In this document: positions 37,462-45,056 of the stretch, piece after piece
Numbering within the stretch: position 1 is the first letter of the stretch
How the letters are laid out: the number at the start of each line of letters is the position of its first letter
DNA from: Nocardia alba NBRC 108234
GTDB lineage: Bacteria; Actinomycetota; Actinomycetes; Mycobacteriales; Mycobacteriaceae
Length of the DNA stretch: 64,000 nucleotides
Reading direction: 5' to 3'
NCBI RefSeq assembly: GCF_001612665.1
Contig: NZ_BDAX01000012.1
Location: 124,001 to 188,000, forward strand
Notes under the pieces: model-generated
Told to the model about the DNA's origin: nothing
Database searches by the model: none
The model's input: only the letters and a program-made list of their open reading frames with translations
Program-made: the position numbers and the translations under genes

Positions 37462-38088
37462 ATGACCGAGACCGTGGCGAACGCCGAAGAGTTCTGGGAA
37501 GACTTCTACCGCGAACGTGAGCAGATCTGGACCGGTAACCCGAACCCGCTCCTGGTGCGTGAGGTCTCCGAACTGACCCCGGGGACAGCCCTCGACCTCG
37601 GCTGCGGCGAGGGCGCCGACGCGATCTGGCTGGCGAAGGCGGGCTGGCGGGTCACCGGAGTCGACATCTCCGCCACCGCGATGGAGCGTGGCGCGCGGCG
37701 AGCCGCCGAGGCGGGCGTGACGATCGCATGGGAACGCCACGACCTCCAGGCGAGCTTCCCGGCAGGCACCTTCGACCTGGTCTCGGCGCAGTTCCTGCAC
37801 TCGCCGGTGGAGCGGCCCGACGAGCGGGCCGGGATCCTGCGCAGTGCGGCGGCGGCTGTCGCCCCGGGTGGCGTGCTGGTGATCGGCGCGCACGCGGCCG
37901 CGCCGAGCTGGGCTTCCAGCCAGATGCACGCCCATGTGTTCCCCACTATCAAGCAGGTACTCGAGCAGCTCGAACTCGGGCCGCAATGGCAGGTCGAGAC
38001 CGCCGAGCTGGTCCACAGCCCCTCTACCAGCCCCGACGGTGTGGTCGGCGAACGCGCCGACAGCGTGCTGCGCCTGCGTCGCGGCTGA
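37462..38088 (+). CDS. Class I SAM-dependent methyltransferase
   Basis: This 208-residue methyltransferase has motif I in TALDLGCGEGADAIWLAKAGW, motif II as VTGVDIS and the post-I acidic residue, followed by FDLVSAQFLHSP. It has the pattern of small-molecule methyltransferases related to the tellurite-resistance/thiopurine type (short N-terminus FWEDFYREREQIWTGNPNP). The substrate is unknown. The ATG follows AGGAGC. It is divergent from the TetR regulator. Confidence 0.9.
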   Translation: MTETVANAEEFWEDFYREREQIWTGNPNPLLVREVSELTPGTALDLGCGEGADAIWLAKAGWRVTGVDISATAMERGARRAAEAGVTIAWERHDLQASFPAGTFDLVSAQFLHSPVERPDERAGILRSAAAAVAPGGVLVIGAHAAAPSWASSQMHAHVFPTIKQVLEQLELGPQWQVETAELVHSPSTSPDGVVGERADSVLRLRRG

Positions 38089-38157
38089 CCACGATCCCCA
38101 GCAACCTCACAGCTCGGTCCCAGCCCGGTGGCAGCGCGGCCATCGACTCTGGGTGCC

Positions 38158-39453
38158 ATGACTCAGACCGAGGCCGAGCAGAAGGCCATGCCGAGCAGCC
38201 GCGCGCCGGTGCTCGATGTAGTGATACCTGTCTATAACGAAGAGGTCGATCTCGGCCTGTGCGTGCGCAGGCTGCACGCCTATCTGCGCGCCGGATTCCC
38301 GTTCACCGCCCGCATCACCATCGCCGACAATGCCAGCACCGACGCCACTTTGGCGGTGGCGCGGCTGCTGGCCGCCGAACTCGACGGCGTCCAGGTACTG
38401 CACCTGGACGCCAAAGGACGCGGTCGAGCGTTGCGGGCGGCGTGGGAAGCCTCCGACGCGACGGTGGTCGCGTACATGGACGTCGACCTGTCGACCGACC
38501 TGAACGCGCTGCTGCCGCTGATCGCGCCGCTGGTGTCCGGGCATTCCGATCTCGCGATCGGCACCAGACTCGACTCGTCGTCGCGCGTGGTGCGCGGACC
38601 CAAGCGTGAGATCATCTCCCGCTGCTACAACCTGCTACTGAAAACCACACTGCGGGCCCACTTCTCGGACGCGCAGTGTGGGTTCAAAGCCGTGCGCACC
38701 GAGGTCGCCCGCGAACTGCTGCCGCTGGTTCGCGACGGCGAGTGGTTCTTCGATACCGAACTGCTGGTGCTGGCCGAGCGAGCGGGTCTGCGGATTCACG
38801 AAGTGCCCGTCGACTGGATCGACGATCCCGACAGCCGGGTGGACATCGTCGACACCGCGCGTAAGGATCTGCGCGGCATCTGGCGGTTGACCAGGGCGCT
38901 GGCCACCGGCGCGCTCCCGCTGGACGAGCTGCGGGCCGCTGTCGGGCGTGAACCACTGGTCGCCGGAGTGCCGCTGGGCATGGTCGGTCAGCTGGTGCGG
39001 TTCGCGATCGTCGGGGTGACCTCGACGCTGGCCTACATCGCCCTGTACCTGTTGTTGCAGCCGCTGTTCGGCGGCCAGGGCGCCAATCTGGTGTCGCTGC
39101 TGATCACCGCGGTGGGCAATACGGCCGCCAACCGGGCATTCACCTTCGGCGTGCGCGGACGCGGCGACGCGATGTCGCACCAGTTCCAGGGTTTGGCCAT
39201 CTTCGCGTTCGGGCTCGCGGTCACCAGCGGGTCCCTGTTCGCCCTGCATCGCTGGGCTCCCGACGCACCGGTCCCGGTGGAACTCACCGTCCTCATCACC
39301 GCCAACCTCGTTGCGACACTTGCTCGTTTCGTCGGCCTGCGTTGGGTGTTCCGGCACGCGGGCGCTGATCGAACCCCGAGTGTCTCGCCTGTCGTAGCAA
39401 CCGACAGCGCGGATTCGGCAGCGCGCCCGAACACGGTGGGGGTCCGTCGATGA
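38158..39453 (+). CDS. Polyprenyl-phosphate glycosyltransferase (GT2) fused to GtrA-type membrane domain
   Basis: This protein is 431 residues long from the ATG at 38158. The first 250 residues are a GT2 domain (DVVIPVYNEEVDLG, ADNASTDAT, and the DXD-like MDVDLSTDL), of the DPM1/ArnC type that transfers a sugar from a nucleotide to a lipid phosphate. Residues about 285-405 hold four membrane helices of the GtrA family (LVRFAIVGVTSTLAYIALYLLLQPL), thought to flip lipid-linked sugars. The stop overlaps the GT39 gene by 4 nt (ATGA). So one polypeptide may both make and flip the donor (inference). Confidence 0.9.
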   Translation: MTQTEAEQKAMPSSRAPVLDVVIPVYNEEVDLGLCVRRLHAYLRAGFPFTARITIADNASTDATLAVARLLAAELDGVQVLHLDAKGRGRALRAAWEASDATVVAYMDVDLSTDLNALLPLIAPLVSGHSDLAIGTRLDSSSRVVRGPKREIISRCYNLLLKTTLRAHFSDAQCGFKAVRTEVARELLPLVRDGEWFFDTELLVLAERAGLRIHEVPVDWIDDPDSRVDIVDTARKDLRGIWRLTRALATGALPLDELRAAVGREPLVAGVPLGMVGQLVRFAIVGVTSTLAYIALYLLLQPLFGGQGANLVSLLITAVGNTAANRAFTFGVRGRGDAMSHQFQGLAIFAFGLAVTSGSLFALHRWAPDAPVPVELTVLITANLVATLARFVGLRWVFRHAGADRTPSVSPVVATDSADSAARPNTVGVRR

Positions 39454-41510
39454 CCACGACCATCGCACCGGCCGACACAGCGCGGCCCACTGTCACCCGA
39501 CAGCGTTGGGAGCGGCCCGCATTGGCGGTGCTGCTGCTCGGCACACTGATCGCCTACCTCATCAACCTGAGCGCCAACGGCTGGGCCAATGACTTCTATG
39601 CCGCTGCGGTACAGGCCGGTTCGCAATCGTGGGAGGCGTTCTTCTTCGGCTCCTCCGATGCCGCCAACTCGATCACCGTGGACAAACCGCCCGCTTCGCT
39701 GTGGGTGATGGAGCTGTCGGTCCGGCTGTTCGGGCTCAACAGCTGGAGCATGCTGGTGCCGCAGGTGCTGCTCGGCGTCGCGAGCGTCGCACTGCTGTGG
39801 GCCACGGTACGCAGATCATTCGGACCCGCGGCGGGGTTGATCGCGGGCACCGTGCTGGCGGTGACGCCCGTCGCGGTGCTGATGTTCCGGTTCAACAATC
39901 CCGACGCGTTGCTCGTCCTGCTGATGATCGCGGCCGCGTGGGCCATGACCAGGGCGGTCGAAGACGGACGGTGGCGATGGTTGCTGCTCACCGGCGGATT
40001 CATCGGATTCGGGTTCCTGGCCAAGCAGTTGCAGGTGCTGCTGGTGGTGCCGCCGCTGGCGCTGGTGTATCTCATCGCGGGCCCCCCGAAACTGGGGAAG
40101 CGGATCGCGCAGCTGTTCGCCGCCGGGGCCGCGATGGTGGCCGGGGCGGGCTGGTGGTTGCTGGCGGTGGAGCTGTGGCCATCGGATTCGCGGCCGTGGA
40201 TCGGTGGGTCGCAGCACAATTCGATCATCGAGCTCACCCTCGGATACAACGGGCTCGGGCGGTTGAACGGCAACGAGACCGGCAGCGTCGGGCCGGGCGG
40301 GGAACTGCCCGCCGGCGGCAACGGGATGTGGGGCAGCACCGGGATCACCCGGATGTTCGAACCCGCCCAGGGCGGTCAGATCGCCTGGCTGATCCCGGCT
40401 GCATTGCTCGCGCTCGTGGTCGGACTCGTCCTGCGCGGACGGGCGCCGCGTACCGATGCTCGACGGGCCGCGCTGATCGTCTGGGGCGGTTGGCTTCTCG
40501 TCACCGGGCTGGTGTTCAGCTACATGGCGGGGATCTTCCACCAGTACTACACGGTGGCGCTCGCGCCCGCTGTCGCGGCGCTGGTCGGGATCGGAGCCGC
40601 GCAGATCTGGGGTTCGCGGGACCGGTTGTGGGTGCGGTGCGCAGGCGCTGTGGCTCTCGGCCTCACCACGGCGACCGCGTGGATGTTGTTGTCGCGCAGC
40701 ACTTCCTTCCAGCCATGGCTGCGTTGGTCGATCCTGGCTGTCGGCGTTGTCGCCACCGTCACCTTCCTGTTCCCGCTCGGACGCAGGCAATCGGTGATCG
40801 TCGCGCTCGCCGCCGCCTTCATCGGGCTCGCCGGACCGATCGCCTATTCCGTCGATACCCTCGCGTCCGCGCACTCGGGTTCGATTCCGTCCGCTGGACC
40901 GAGCTCGGGTGGGATGCACGGAATGGGTGGCCCCGGAACGCGCCCCGGCGGCGATGGCGGCAGACCCGGCGGCGAGGACGGTCTCCCGTCGATGACATCA
41001 CCCGGAGGTACACCCCCGGACGGTGGGGCCATGGGTGCGCCGGGCGGCATGCCGTCGGACGGCGGCACGCGAGGACAGGGTGACGGCTTCGATGGTTCCG
41101 CGCAGGGTACGAACTACGGTGACCAGCGCATGGGTGGCACGGGCGGATTGCTGGGCGGATCACGTCCGAGCGCGCAGATCGTCACCCTGCTCGAGTCCAA
41201 CGGCACCGACTACACCTGGGTCGCGGCGGCGGTCGGCTCCAACAGCGCCGCCGGGTATCAGCTCGCCACCGAGCTGCCGGTGATGCCGATCGGCGGCTTC
41301 AACGGCAGTGACCCCTCGCCCACCCTCGAGCAGTTCGAGCAGTATGTGGCCGACGGCAAGATCCACTACTTCATCGCTGGTGGGCGCGGTGGTCCCGGTG
41401 GGAACAGCGCATCGACCAGTTCGGCGATCACCTCCTGGGTGACGGCGAACTTCACCGCGACGACAGTCGACGGCGTCACCCTCTACGACCTCACCCAACC
41501 GAAGTCGTAG
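39450..41510 (+). CDS. GT39-type membrane glycosyltransferase with glycine-rich linker
   Basis: This 686-residue protein has about 12 membrane helices in the first 470 residues and the GT39/ArnT-like motif region near the N-terminus (NDFYAAAVQAGSQSWEAFFFG, SITVDKPPASLWVMEL). It should move a sugar from a polyprenyl carrier to an extracellular acceptor. Residues about 475-570 are a low-complexity Gly/Pro/Met-rich stretch (GGMHGMGGPG, MGAPGGMPSDGG). A soluble domain of about 115 residues follows (SAQIVTLLESNGTDYTWVAAAVG), ending YDLTQPKS. The gene directly follows the GT2-GtrA gene. Confidence 0.92.
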   Translation: MTTTIAPADTARPTVTRQRWERPALAVLLLGTLIAYLINLSANGWANDFYAAAVQAGSQSWEAFFFGSSDAANSITVDKPPASLWVMELSVRLFGLNSWSMLVPQVLLGVASVALLWATVRRSFGPAAGLIAGTVLAVTPVAVLMFRFNNPDALLVLLMIAAAWAMTRAVEDGRWRWLLLTGGFIGFGFLAKQLQVLLVVPPLALVYLIAGPPKLGKRIAQLFAAGAAMVAGAGWWLLAVELWPSDSRPWIGGSQHNSIIELTLGYNGLGRLNGNETGSVGPGGELPAGGNGMWGSTGITRMFEPAQGGQIAWLIPAALLALVVGLVLRGRAPRTDARRAALIVWGGWLLVTGLVFSYMAGIFHQYYTVALAPAVAALVGIGAAQIWGSRDRLWVRCAGAVALGLTTATAWMLLSRSTSFQPWLRWSILAVGVVATVTFLFPLGRRQSVIVALAAAFIGLAGPIAYSVDTLASAHSGSIPSAGPSSGGMHGMGGPGTRPGGDGGRPGGEDGLPSMTSPGGTPPDGGAMGAPGGMPSDGGTRGQGDGFDGSAQGTNYGDQRMGGTGGLLGGSRPSAQIVTLLESNGTDYTWVAAAVGSNSAAGYQLATELPVMPIGGFNGSDPSPTLEQFEQYVADGKIHYFIAGGRGGPGGNSASTSSAITSWVTANFTATTVDGVTLYDLTQPKS

Positions 41511-41523
41511 CCGTCTCACCGAT

Positions 41524-41564
41524 GGCTGGGCCCGGCGGATCACCCCGATCCGCCGGGCCCAGCC
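41524..41564 (+). terminator. Strong terminator after the glycosyltransferase operon
   Basis: A perfect 18-bp stem (41524-41541 with 41547-41564) around a 5-nt loop, followed by TTT. It lies 13 nt after the GT39 stop. Confidence 0.9.
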
Positions 41565-41656
41565 TTTGCGCGGTCACGCACCCCGCCGCCGTTCGGCCTG
41601 CGTGTCGGGGGTGAGTTGGGCGCGGTGACGTTGCCGGTGCCGGCAGGTGAGCAGCG

Positions 41657-42436
41657 TCATCGAGCGGCGGGCACCGTGGCGGCGACCCATTCGGCGAAGG
41701 ATGGACCGGCCAGCGTGGCGTGCGGGGACGGCAGCAGGGTGCCGTTCTCGAATTGCTCGCGGTCGGGATTGGCGGAGTCGGAGGTTTCGATGATCCGCAC
41801 GACGTCACCGCGAGCCGCGACCAGAGCGGCGGCCGCGGCGGCCATCGTTTCCGGCTGCGGGCCGGCGATCTCCGGGAACGGAATGTCCTCGGCGGGAATC
41901 GGATTCGCGGCCAGATCGACCAGCGCCTGCGCGACGCTTCGGGCAGCGACCAGTTGGGTGCGCATGCCCTGGACGTAGGCGACGGAGCCCTGTGTTCCCC
42001 AGCCCACCATCACCTCGACCAGCTCATGGAACTGGGCCGCACGCAGAATCTGCACCGGCAGAGCGCCTTTGAGCAGCTCCTGCTCGTGGGCGAGCTTGGC
42101 GGCGTTGTACCCGGCGAGCGAACCATCGATCCCGATGATGGACACCACCACCAGTCGTTCGACCCCGGCCCGCTCCCCGGCCGCGTGCAGATTCCGGGCG
42201 GAAGCGGTGAAGAACTCGGTTGCCACCTGCTGATCAGCCGAGGGGGTACTCGACGCGTCGATCACGATGTCGACCCCGGTCAACGCCTCATCGAGACCGA
42301 CACCGGTCTCGATGTCGACACCGTCGGCCCGCGAGAACGCGACCACGTCGTACCCGCGCTCGACCAGCACATCCACCACATGCCGACCCAACCGCCCGGT
42401 CGCACCCGCCACCGCGATCTTCTTCTGCTGCGCCAT
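41657..42436 (-). CDS. NAD(P)-binding NmrA/SDR-like protein
   Basis: This 259-residue protein starts at MAQQKKIAVAGATGRLGRHV, behind AAGGAG; a longer form from 42469 is less likely. The Rossmann motif GATGRLGRHVVDVL is clear, and the catalytic Tyr-Lys pair of classical SDRs is not obvious, as in atypical NmrA-type members. It may be a reductase or a redox-sensing regulator. It is isolated between a terminator and the vapBC pair. Confidence 0.87.
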   Translation of the reverse strand: MAQQKKIAVAGATGRLGRHVVDVLVERGYDVVAFSRADGVDIETGVGLDEALTGVDIVIDASSTPSADQQVATEFFTASARNLHAAGERAGVERLVVVSIIGIDGSLAGYNAAKLAHEQELLKGALPVQILRAAQFHELVEVMVGWGTQGSVAYVQGMRTQLVAARSVAQALVDLAANPIPAEDIPFPEIAGPQPETMAAAAAALVAARGDVVRIIETSDSANPDREQFENGTLLPSPHATLAGPSFAEWVAATVPAAR

Positions 42437-42510
42437 GATCCACTCCTTCGTCGCTTCTTTCGCGTTCACAGAGTCGACGAAGTAGCGGTCCGGAGTGTGA
42501 CATCACCTGG

Positions 42511-42942
42511 TCACGATGTTTCGAGACTGCCCCGTGGCGCGACCCAGCGATGATTCAGGTCCACCACCGACGCGACTGTTTCGAAATCGGAGTCGTAGTG
42601 GAAGAGGACGAGGCGGTGTTCGATCGCGAGTACCGCCGCGAGCAGGTCGTGGATGCCGACCGCGCGGTGGCGGCCCGACCGTGCGAGTTCGCGTTGAATC
42701 GTGGACGCGCTCTGCCAGTGTTCGTCGTTGGTGGGCAGGTACTCATAGGCCGCGCGGCGCCGGAATCGAATCTGCTCGTATTCGGCTGGGCTTCGAGCGC
42801 TGTAGAGCGCCTCGGAATCGAGCGGTGCGCAGGTGGCGATGAGCCCGGCCTCGAGCAGTGGCCCGAGCGCGGCCCCCACGTCCGGATGACGCATTCGAGC
42901 GGCCGCGCTGGTGTCGATGAGGTAGCGCGCCGTTATCGCCAT
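42511..42942 (-). CDS. vapC: PIN-domain toxin, VapC type
   Basis: This 143-residue PIN-domain ribonuclease has acidic catalytic residues in YLIDTSAAAR, DSEALYSA, GIHDLLAAVLA and YDSDFETVA, the pattern of VapC toxins that cut specific RNAs. The start overlaps the end of the antitoxin gene by 10 nt. Target RNA unknown. Confidence 0.92.
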   Translation of the reverse strand: MAITARYLIDTSAAARMRHPDVGAALGPLLEAGLIATCAPLDSEALYSARSPAEYEQIRFRRRAAYEYLPTNDEHWQSASTIQRELARSGRHRAVGIHDLLAAVLAIEHRLVLFHYDSDFETVASVVDLNHRWVAPRGSLETS

Positions 42943-43139
42943 ACGTCATCGCGCCGATCTTTGTCGGCCATTTCGGCCATGCCGCCGTTGACCAACCATT
43001 CGACTTCACTGGCGCGCGCGTGCGCCACCACGGCCGAGTTCAGCGCGGCGCGAACGGTATCGGAGACGCCGGTAGTCCCGAGTGCGTCCTGCGCGGACTC
43101 GAGTAGCTCGTCGTCGATCTCGATCAGGCGTTTGGTCAT
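42933..43139 (-). CDS. vapB: VapB-type antitoxin
   Basis: This 68-residue antitoxin starts at MTKRLIEIDDELLESAQDALG, which matches the ribbon-helix-helix opening of actinobacterial VapB proteins (VapB_antitoxin type). The C-terminal part (WLVNGGMAEMADKDRRDDVWR) should wrap the toxin. It is the first gene of the pair, consistent with antitoxin-first expression, and probably binds the AT-rich operator at 43151-43189. Confidence 0.9.
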   Translation of the reverse strand: MTKRLIEIDDELLESAQDALGTTGVSDTVRAALNSAVVAHARASEVEWLVNGGMAEMADKDRRDDVWR

Positions 43140-43150
43140 CGCACAGTCCC

Positions 43151-43189
43151 TCGATATATATTCCCCCATGCCCGAACTATATACCTCGA
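43151..43189 (-). promoter_or_regulatory. Probable vapBC promoter/operator
   Basis: Starting 12 nt before the antitoxin ATG, TCGATATATATTC (43151-43163) and GAACTATATACCTCGA (43174-43189) form an imperfect inverted repeat. It is clearly AT-rich in a GC-rich setting and includes TATATA -10-like elements. It probably binds the VapBC complex for autoregulation. Confidence 0.6.
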
Positions 43190-43209
43190 AACGGGCAGGT
43201 CACAAGGGT

Positions 43210-43824
43210 TCAGTGGGACCGGTGCAGGGCGGTGTGGAGGGTGGCCGCCCATTGGTCGACGATCAGTTTGCGGCGGGCGGAGTCGTCGGTGAGGACATCG
43301 GCCAGACCGAGGCCGCGGGCCAGGTCGAGGGTGGCCTGGACCAGGTGGTGGGCGACCGGGTCGGCGTCGTCGACGCCGAGTGCCTCGACCGCGCGGCGGT
43401 GGGAGGTCCGGCCGAAGCGCGCCTCGAGGGGCAGGATGCGTTCGCGCAGGGCCGGATCGGCGGCGGCGTGGGTCCAGACCTGGAGGGCGGCTTTGAACAA
43501 CGGCGTGGTGTAGGACTCGACCAGCGCGGAAACGACGGCGCGCGTCCGGCCGGCCCCCTCGGCGACCGCGTTCACCGTCTCGGACTCGGCCTTGGCCATG
43601 TCCATCCGGAACTCGAACATGAACTCGAGCGCGGCGGTGATCAGGTCCTCGCGGGTGGGGAAATGGTGCTGGGCCGCGCCGCGCGACACCCCGGCCCGCT
43701 CGGCGACCACCGACACGGTGGCGGCTGCCCAGCCGGTTTCGGCCAAGCAGTCGATAGTCGCCTCCAGCAGCCGCTGCCGGGTGGCCCGGCTGCGGTCCTG
43801 CTTGGGTTCGTGGGGTGTCGCCAT
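43210..43824 (-). CDS. TetR-family regulator of the acyl-CoA catabolic operon
   Basis: This 204-residue protein has a DNA-binding domain (TRQRLLEATIDCLAETGWAAATVSVVAERAGVSRGAAQHHFPTREDLI) and a helical effector domain. Only 4 nt separate it from the enoyl-CoA hydratase gene upstream, so it is cotranscribed at the end of the catabolic gene set. It is the natural candidate for binding CAAGCA-type operators such as 52757-52772 in response to an acyl-CoA (inference). Confidence 0.9.
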   Translation of the reverse strand: MATPHEPKQDRSRATRQRLLEATIDCLAETGWAAATVSVVAERAGVSRGAAQHHFPTREDLITAALEFMFEFRMDMAKAESETVNAVAEGAGRTRAVVSALVESYTTPLFKAALQVWTHAAADPALRERILPLEARFGRTSHRRAVEALGVDDADPVAHHLVQATLDLARGLGLADVLTDDSARRKLIVDQWAATLHTALHRSH

Positions 43825-43828
43825 CGGA

Positions 43829-44611
43829 CTATTGTGCCCAGGTGGGCGGACGCTTCTGGAAGAAGGCCGTCATGCCCTCGATAACCTCCGGGGTGCCGAA
43901 GAAGCTCGCCGACCGCGCGGCCAGTGCCTCCGCTTCGGTATCGAAGGTGGCCAGCACGGCCGCGTTGACCAGCTTCTTGGACTCGGCCAACCCCTGCGGC
44001 GACCCCTTACGCAGCTCACCACTCAGGCGTTTCACCTCGGCGGCGGCATCCTGCGCGGCCACGGTGACCAGGCCGATCTCCTGCGCGGTCGCGGCGTCGA
44101 ACTTCTCGCCGGTCAGGAAGTAACGGCTCGCCGCCCGCTGGTCCATCCGCGGTACCAGCGTGAGCGAGATCATGAACGGCGCCATCCCGATGCGAACCTC
44201 GGTGAGCGCGAAACTGCTGCCCGGCCCAGCGACGACGAGGTCACAGGCCCCGATGATCCCCATACCGCCGGCCCGCACATTGCCGTCGATCTGCGCGATC
44301 ACCGGCTTGGGCGAGACGAGGATCCCACGCAGCACATCGATCATCACCCGGGTGCGTTCATCAGCGGCCACCGCAGGATCGGCGTTGCTCGCCTCCTTGA
44401 GATCGGCCCCCGCGCAGAAAGTGTCCCCCGTGTGAGCGAGCACGATCCCGCGCACCGCCGGGTCCGCCGCCGCGGCGTCGAATCCGGCAAGCAACTCGCG
44501 AACAAGCCTGGAAGACAGCGCATTACGGTTATGCGGCGAGTCGAAGGTCAGCGTCGCGAACCCGTCAACAACCTCATACCGCACATAAGGACTATCAGCC
44601 GATCCGTCCAT
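43829..44611 (-). CDS. Enoyl-CoA hydratase/isomerase family protein (EchA7-like)
   Basis: This 260-residue crotonase starts at the ATG behind AGGAGG. Oxyanion-hole segments are GDTFCAGADLKE and VRAGGMGIIGACDLVVAG, and the catalytic Glu region is SSFALTEVRIGMAP. Together with the neighbours it should hydrate or rearrange a branched enoyl-CoA, as methylglutaconyl-CoA hydratase does in leucine breakdown or its counterpart in terpene breakdown. In M. tuberculosis echA7 adjoins fadE12; here 445 bp with repeats intervene. Confidence 0.9.
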   Translation of the reverse strand: MDGSADSPYVRYEVVDGFATLTFDSPHNRNALSSRLVRELLAGFDAAAADPAVRGIVLAHTGDTFCAGADLKEASNADPAVAADERTRVMIDVLRGILVSPKPVIAQIDGNVRAGGMGIIGACDLVVAGPGSSFALTEVRIGMAPFMISLTLVPRMDQRAASRYFLTGEKFDAATAQEIGLVTVAAQDAAAEVKRLSGELRKGSPQGLAESKKLVNAAVLATFDTEAEALAARSASFFGTPEVIEGMTAFFQKRPPTWAQ

Positions 44612-44665
44612 CAAAGCCTCCTACTAGTTCCCGATTCCGTCACAACCGCACCCCCAACCACCCAC

Positions 44666-44821
44666 ACCCAACCCGTCCCGCCTTCCACTACCCGCAACAC
44701 CACAACCCAGCCCGTCCCAAGTCCCACTCACCACAACCCAGCCCGTCCCACCTCCAACACCCACAACACCGGGCACCCAGCCCGTCCCGTCTTCCACCAC
44801 ACCGCACACCCAGCCCGTCCC
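44666..44821. repeat. C-rich imperfect tandem repeats
   Basis: Five copies of a 14-nt block, ACCCARCCCGTCCC, start at 44666, 44705, 44736, 44775 and 44808, spaced 31-39 nt apart, separated by variable C/A-rich spacers. No reading frame is conserved. It fills most of the non-coding gap of 44612-45056, next to the second palindromic element. As the spacing is irregular and the repeat is very short, it is not a CRISPR array. Confidence 0.8.
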
Positions 44822-44851
44822 CGTCATCCACACCCCTCCCAACCCAGCCAC

Positions 44852-45021
44852 CGCCCTCCCGACCCCTAGGGAGGGACGGCCACAAAGTGGGCGGTCGCGG
44901 CCGGGCCGCCGGTTAGGCGCCGGGGCGTACGCGACGAAGGAGCAAGCCCCGGTGCCTAACCGGCGGCCCCTCGGGGCCGCGACTCGAGCGCGCCAGCGCT
45001 CCAAAAACGCGCCAGCGCTCC
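44852..45021 (+). repeat. Dispersed palindromic element, copy 2
   Basis: The outer arm GGTCGCGGCC (44893-44902) pairs with GGCCGCGAC (44975-44983), and a 23-bp inner arm (44903-44925) pairs with 44947-44969 with a single G-U. The inner stem sequence differs from copy 1 but remains fully paired. The loop keeps the block at 44925-44947, one base different from copy 1. The tail hairpin GAGCGC-GCCA-GCGCTC (44986-45001) is followed by a direct partial repeat of the tail (CGCGCCAGCGCTCCAAAAAC-like) to 45021. It lies between the enoyl-CoA hydratase and acyl-CoA dehydrogenase genes, antisense to both. Confidence 0.85.
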
Positions 45022-45056
45022 AAAAACACAGCCAGTGCCCCACGGACTACCGAACA

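Noticed and set aside
44666..44821. CRISPR-like spaced repeats
   Set aside because: Repeats are only 14 nt, spacing varies from 31 to 39, the repeats contain no palindrome, and no cas gene is near.
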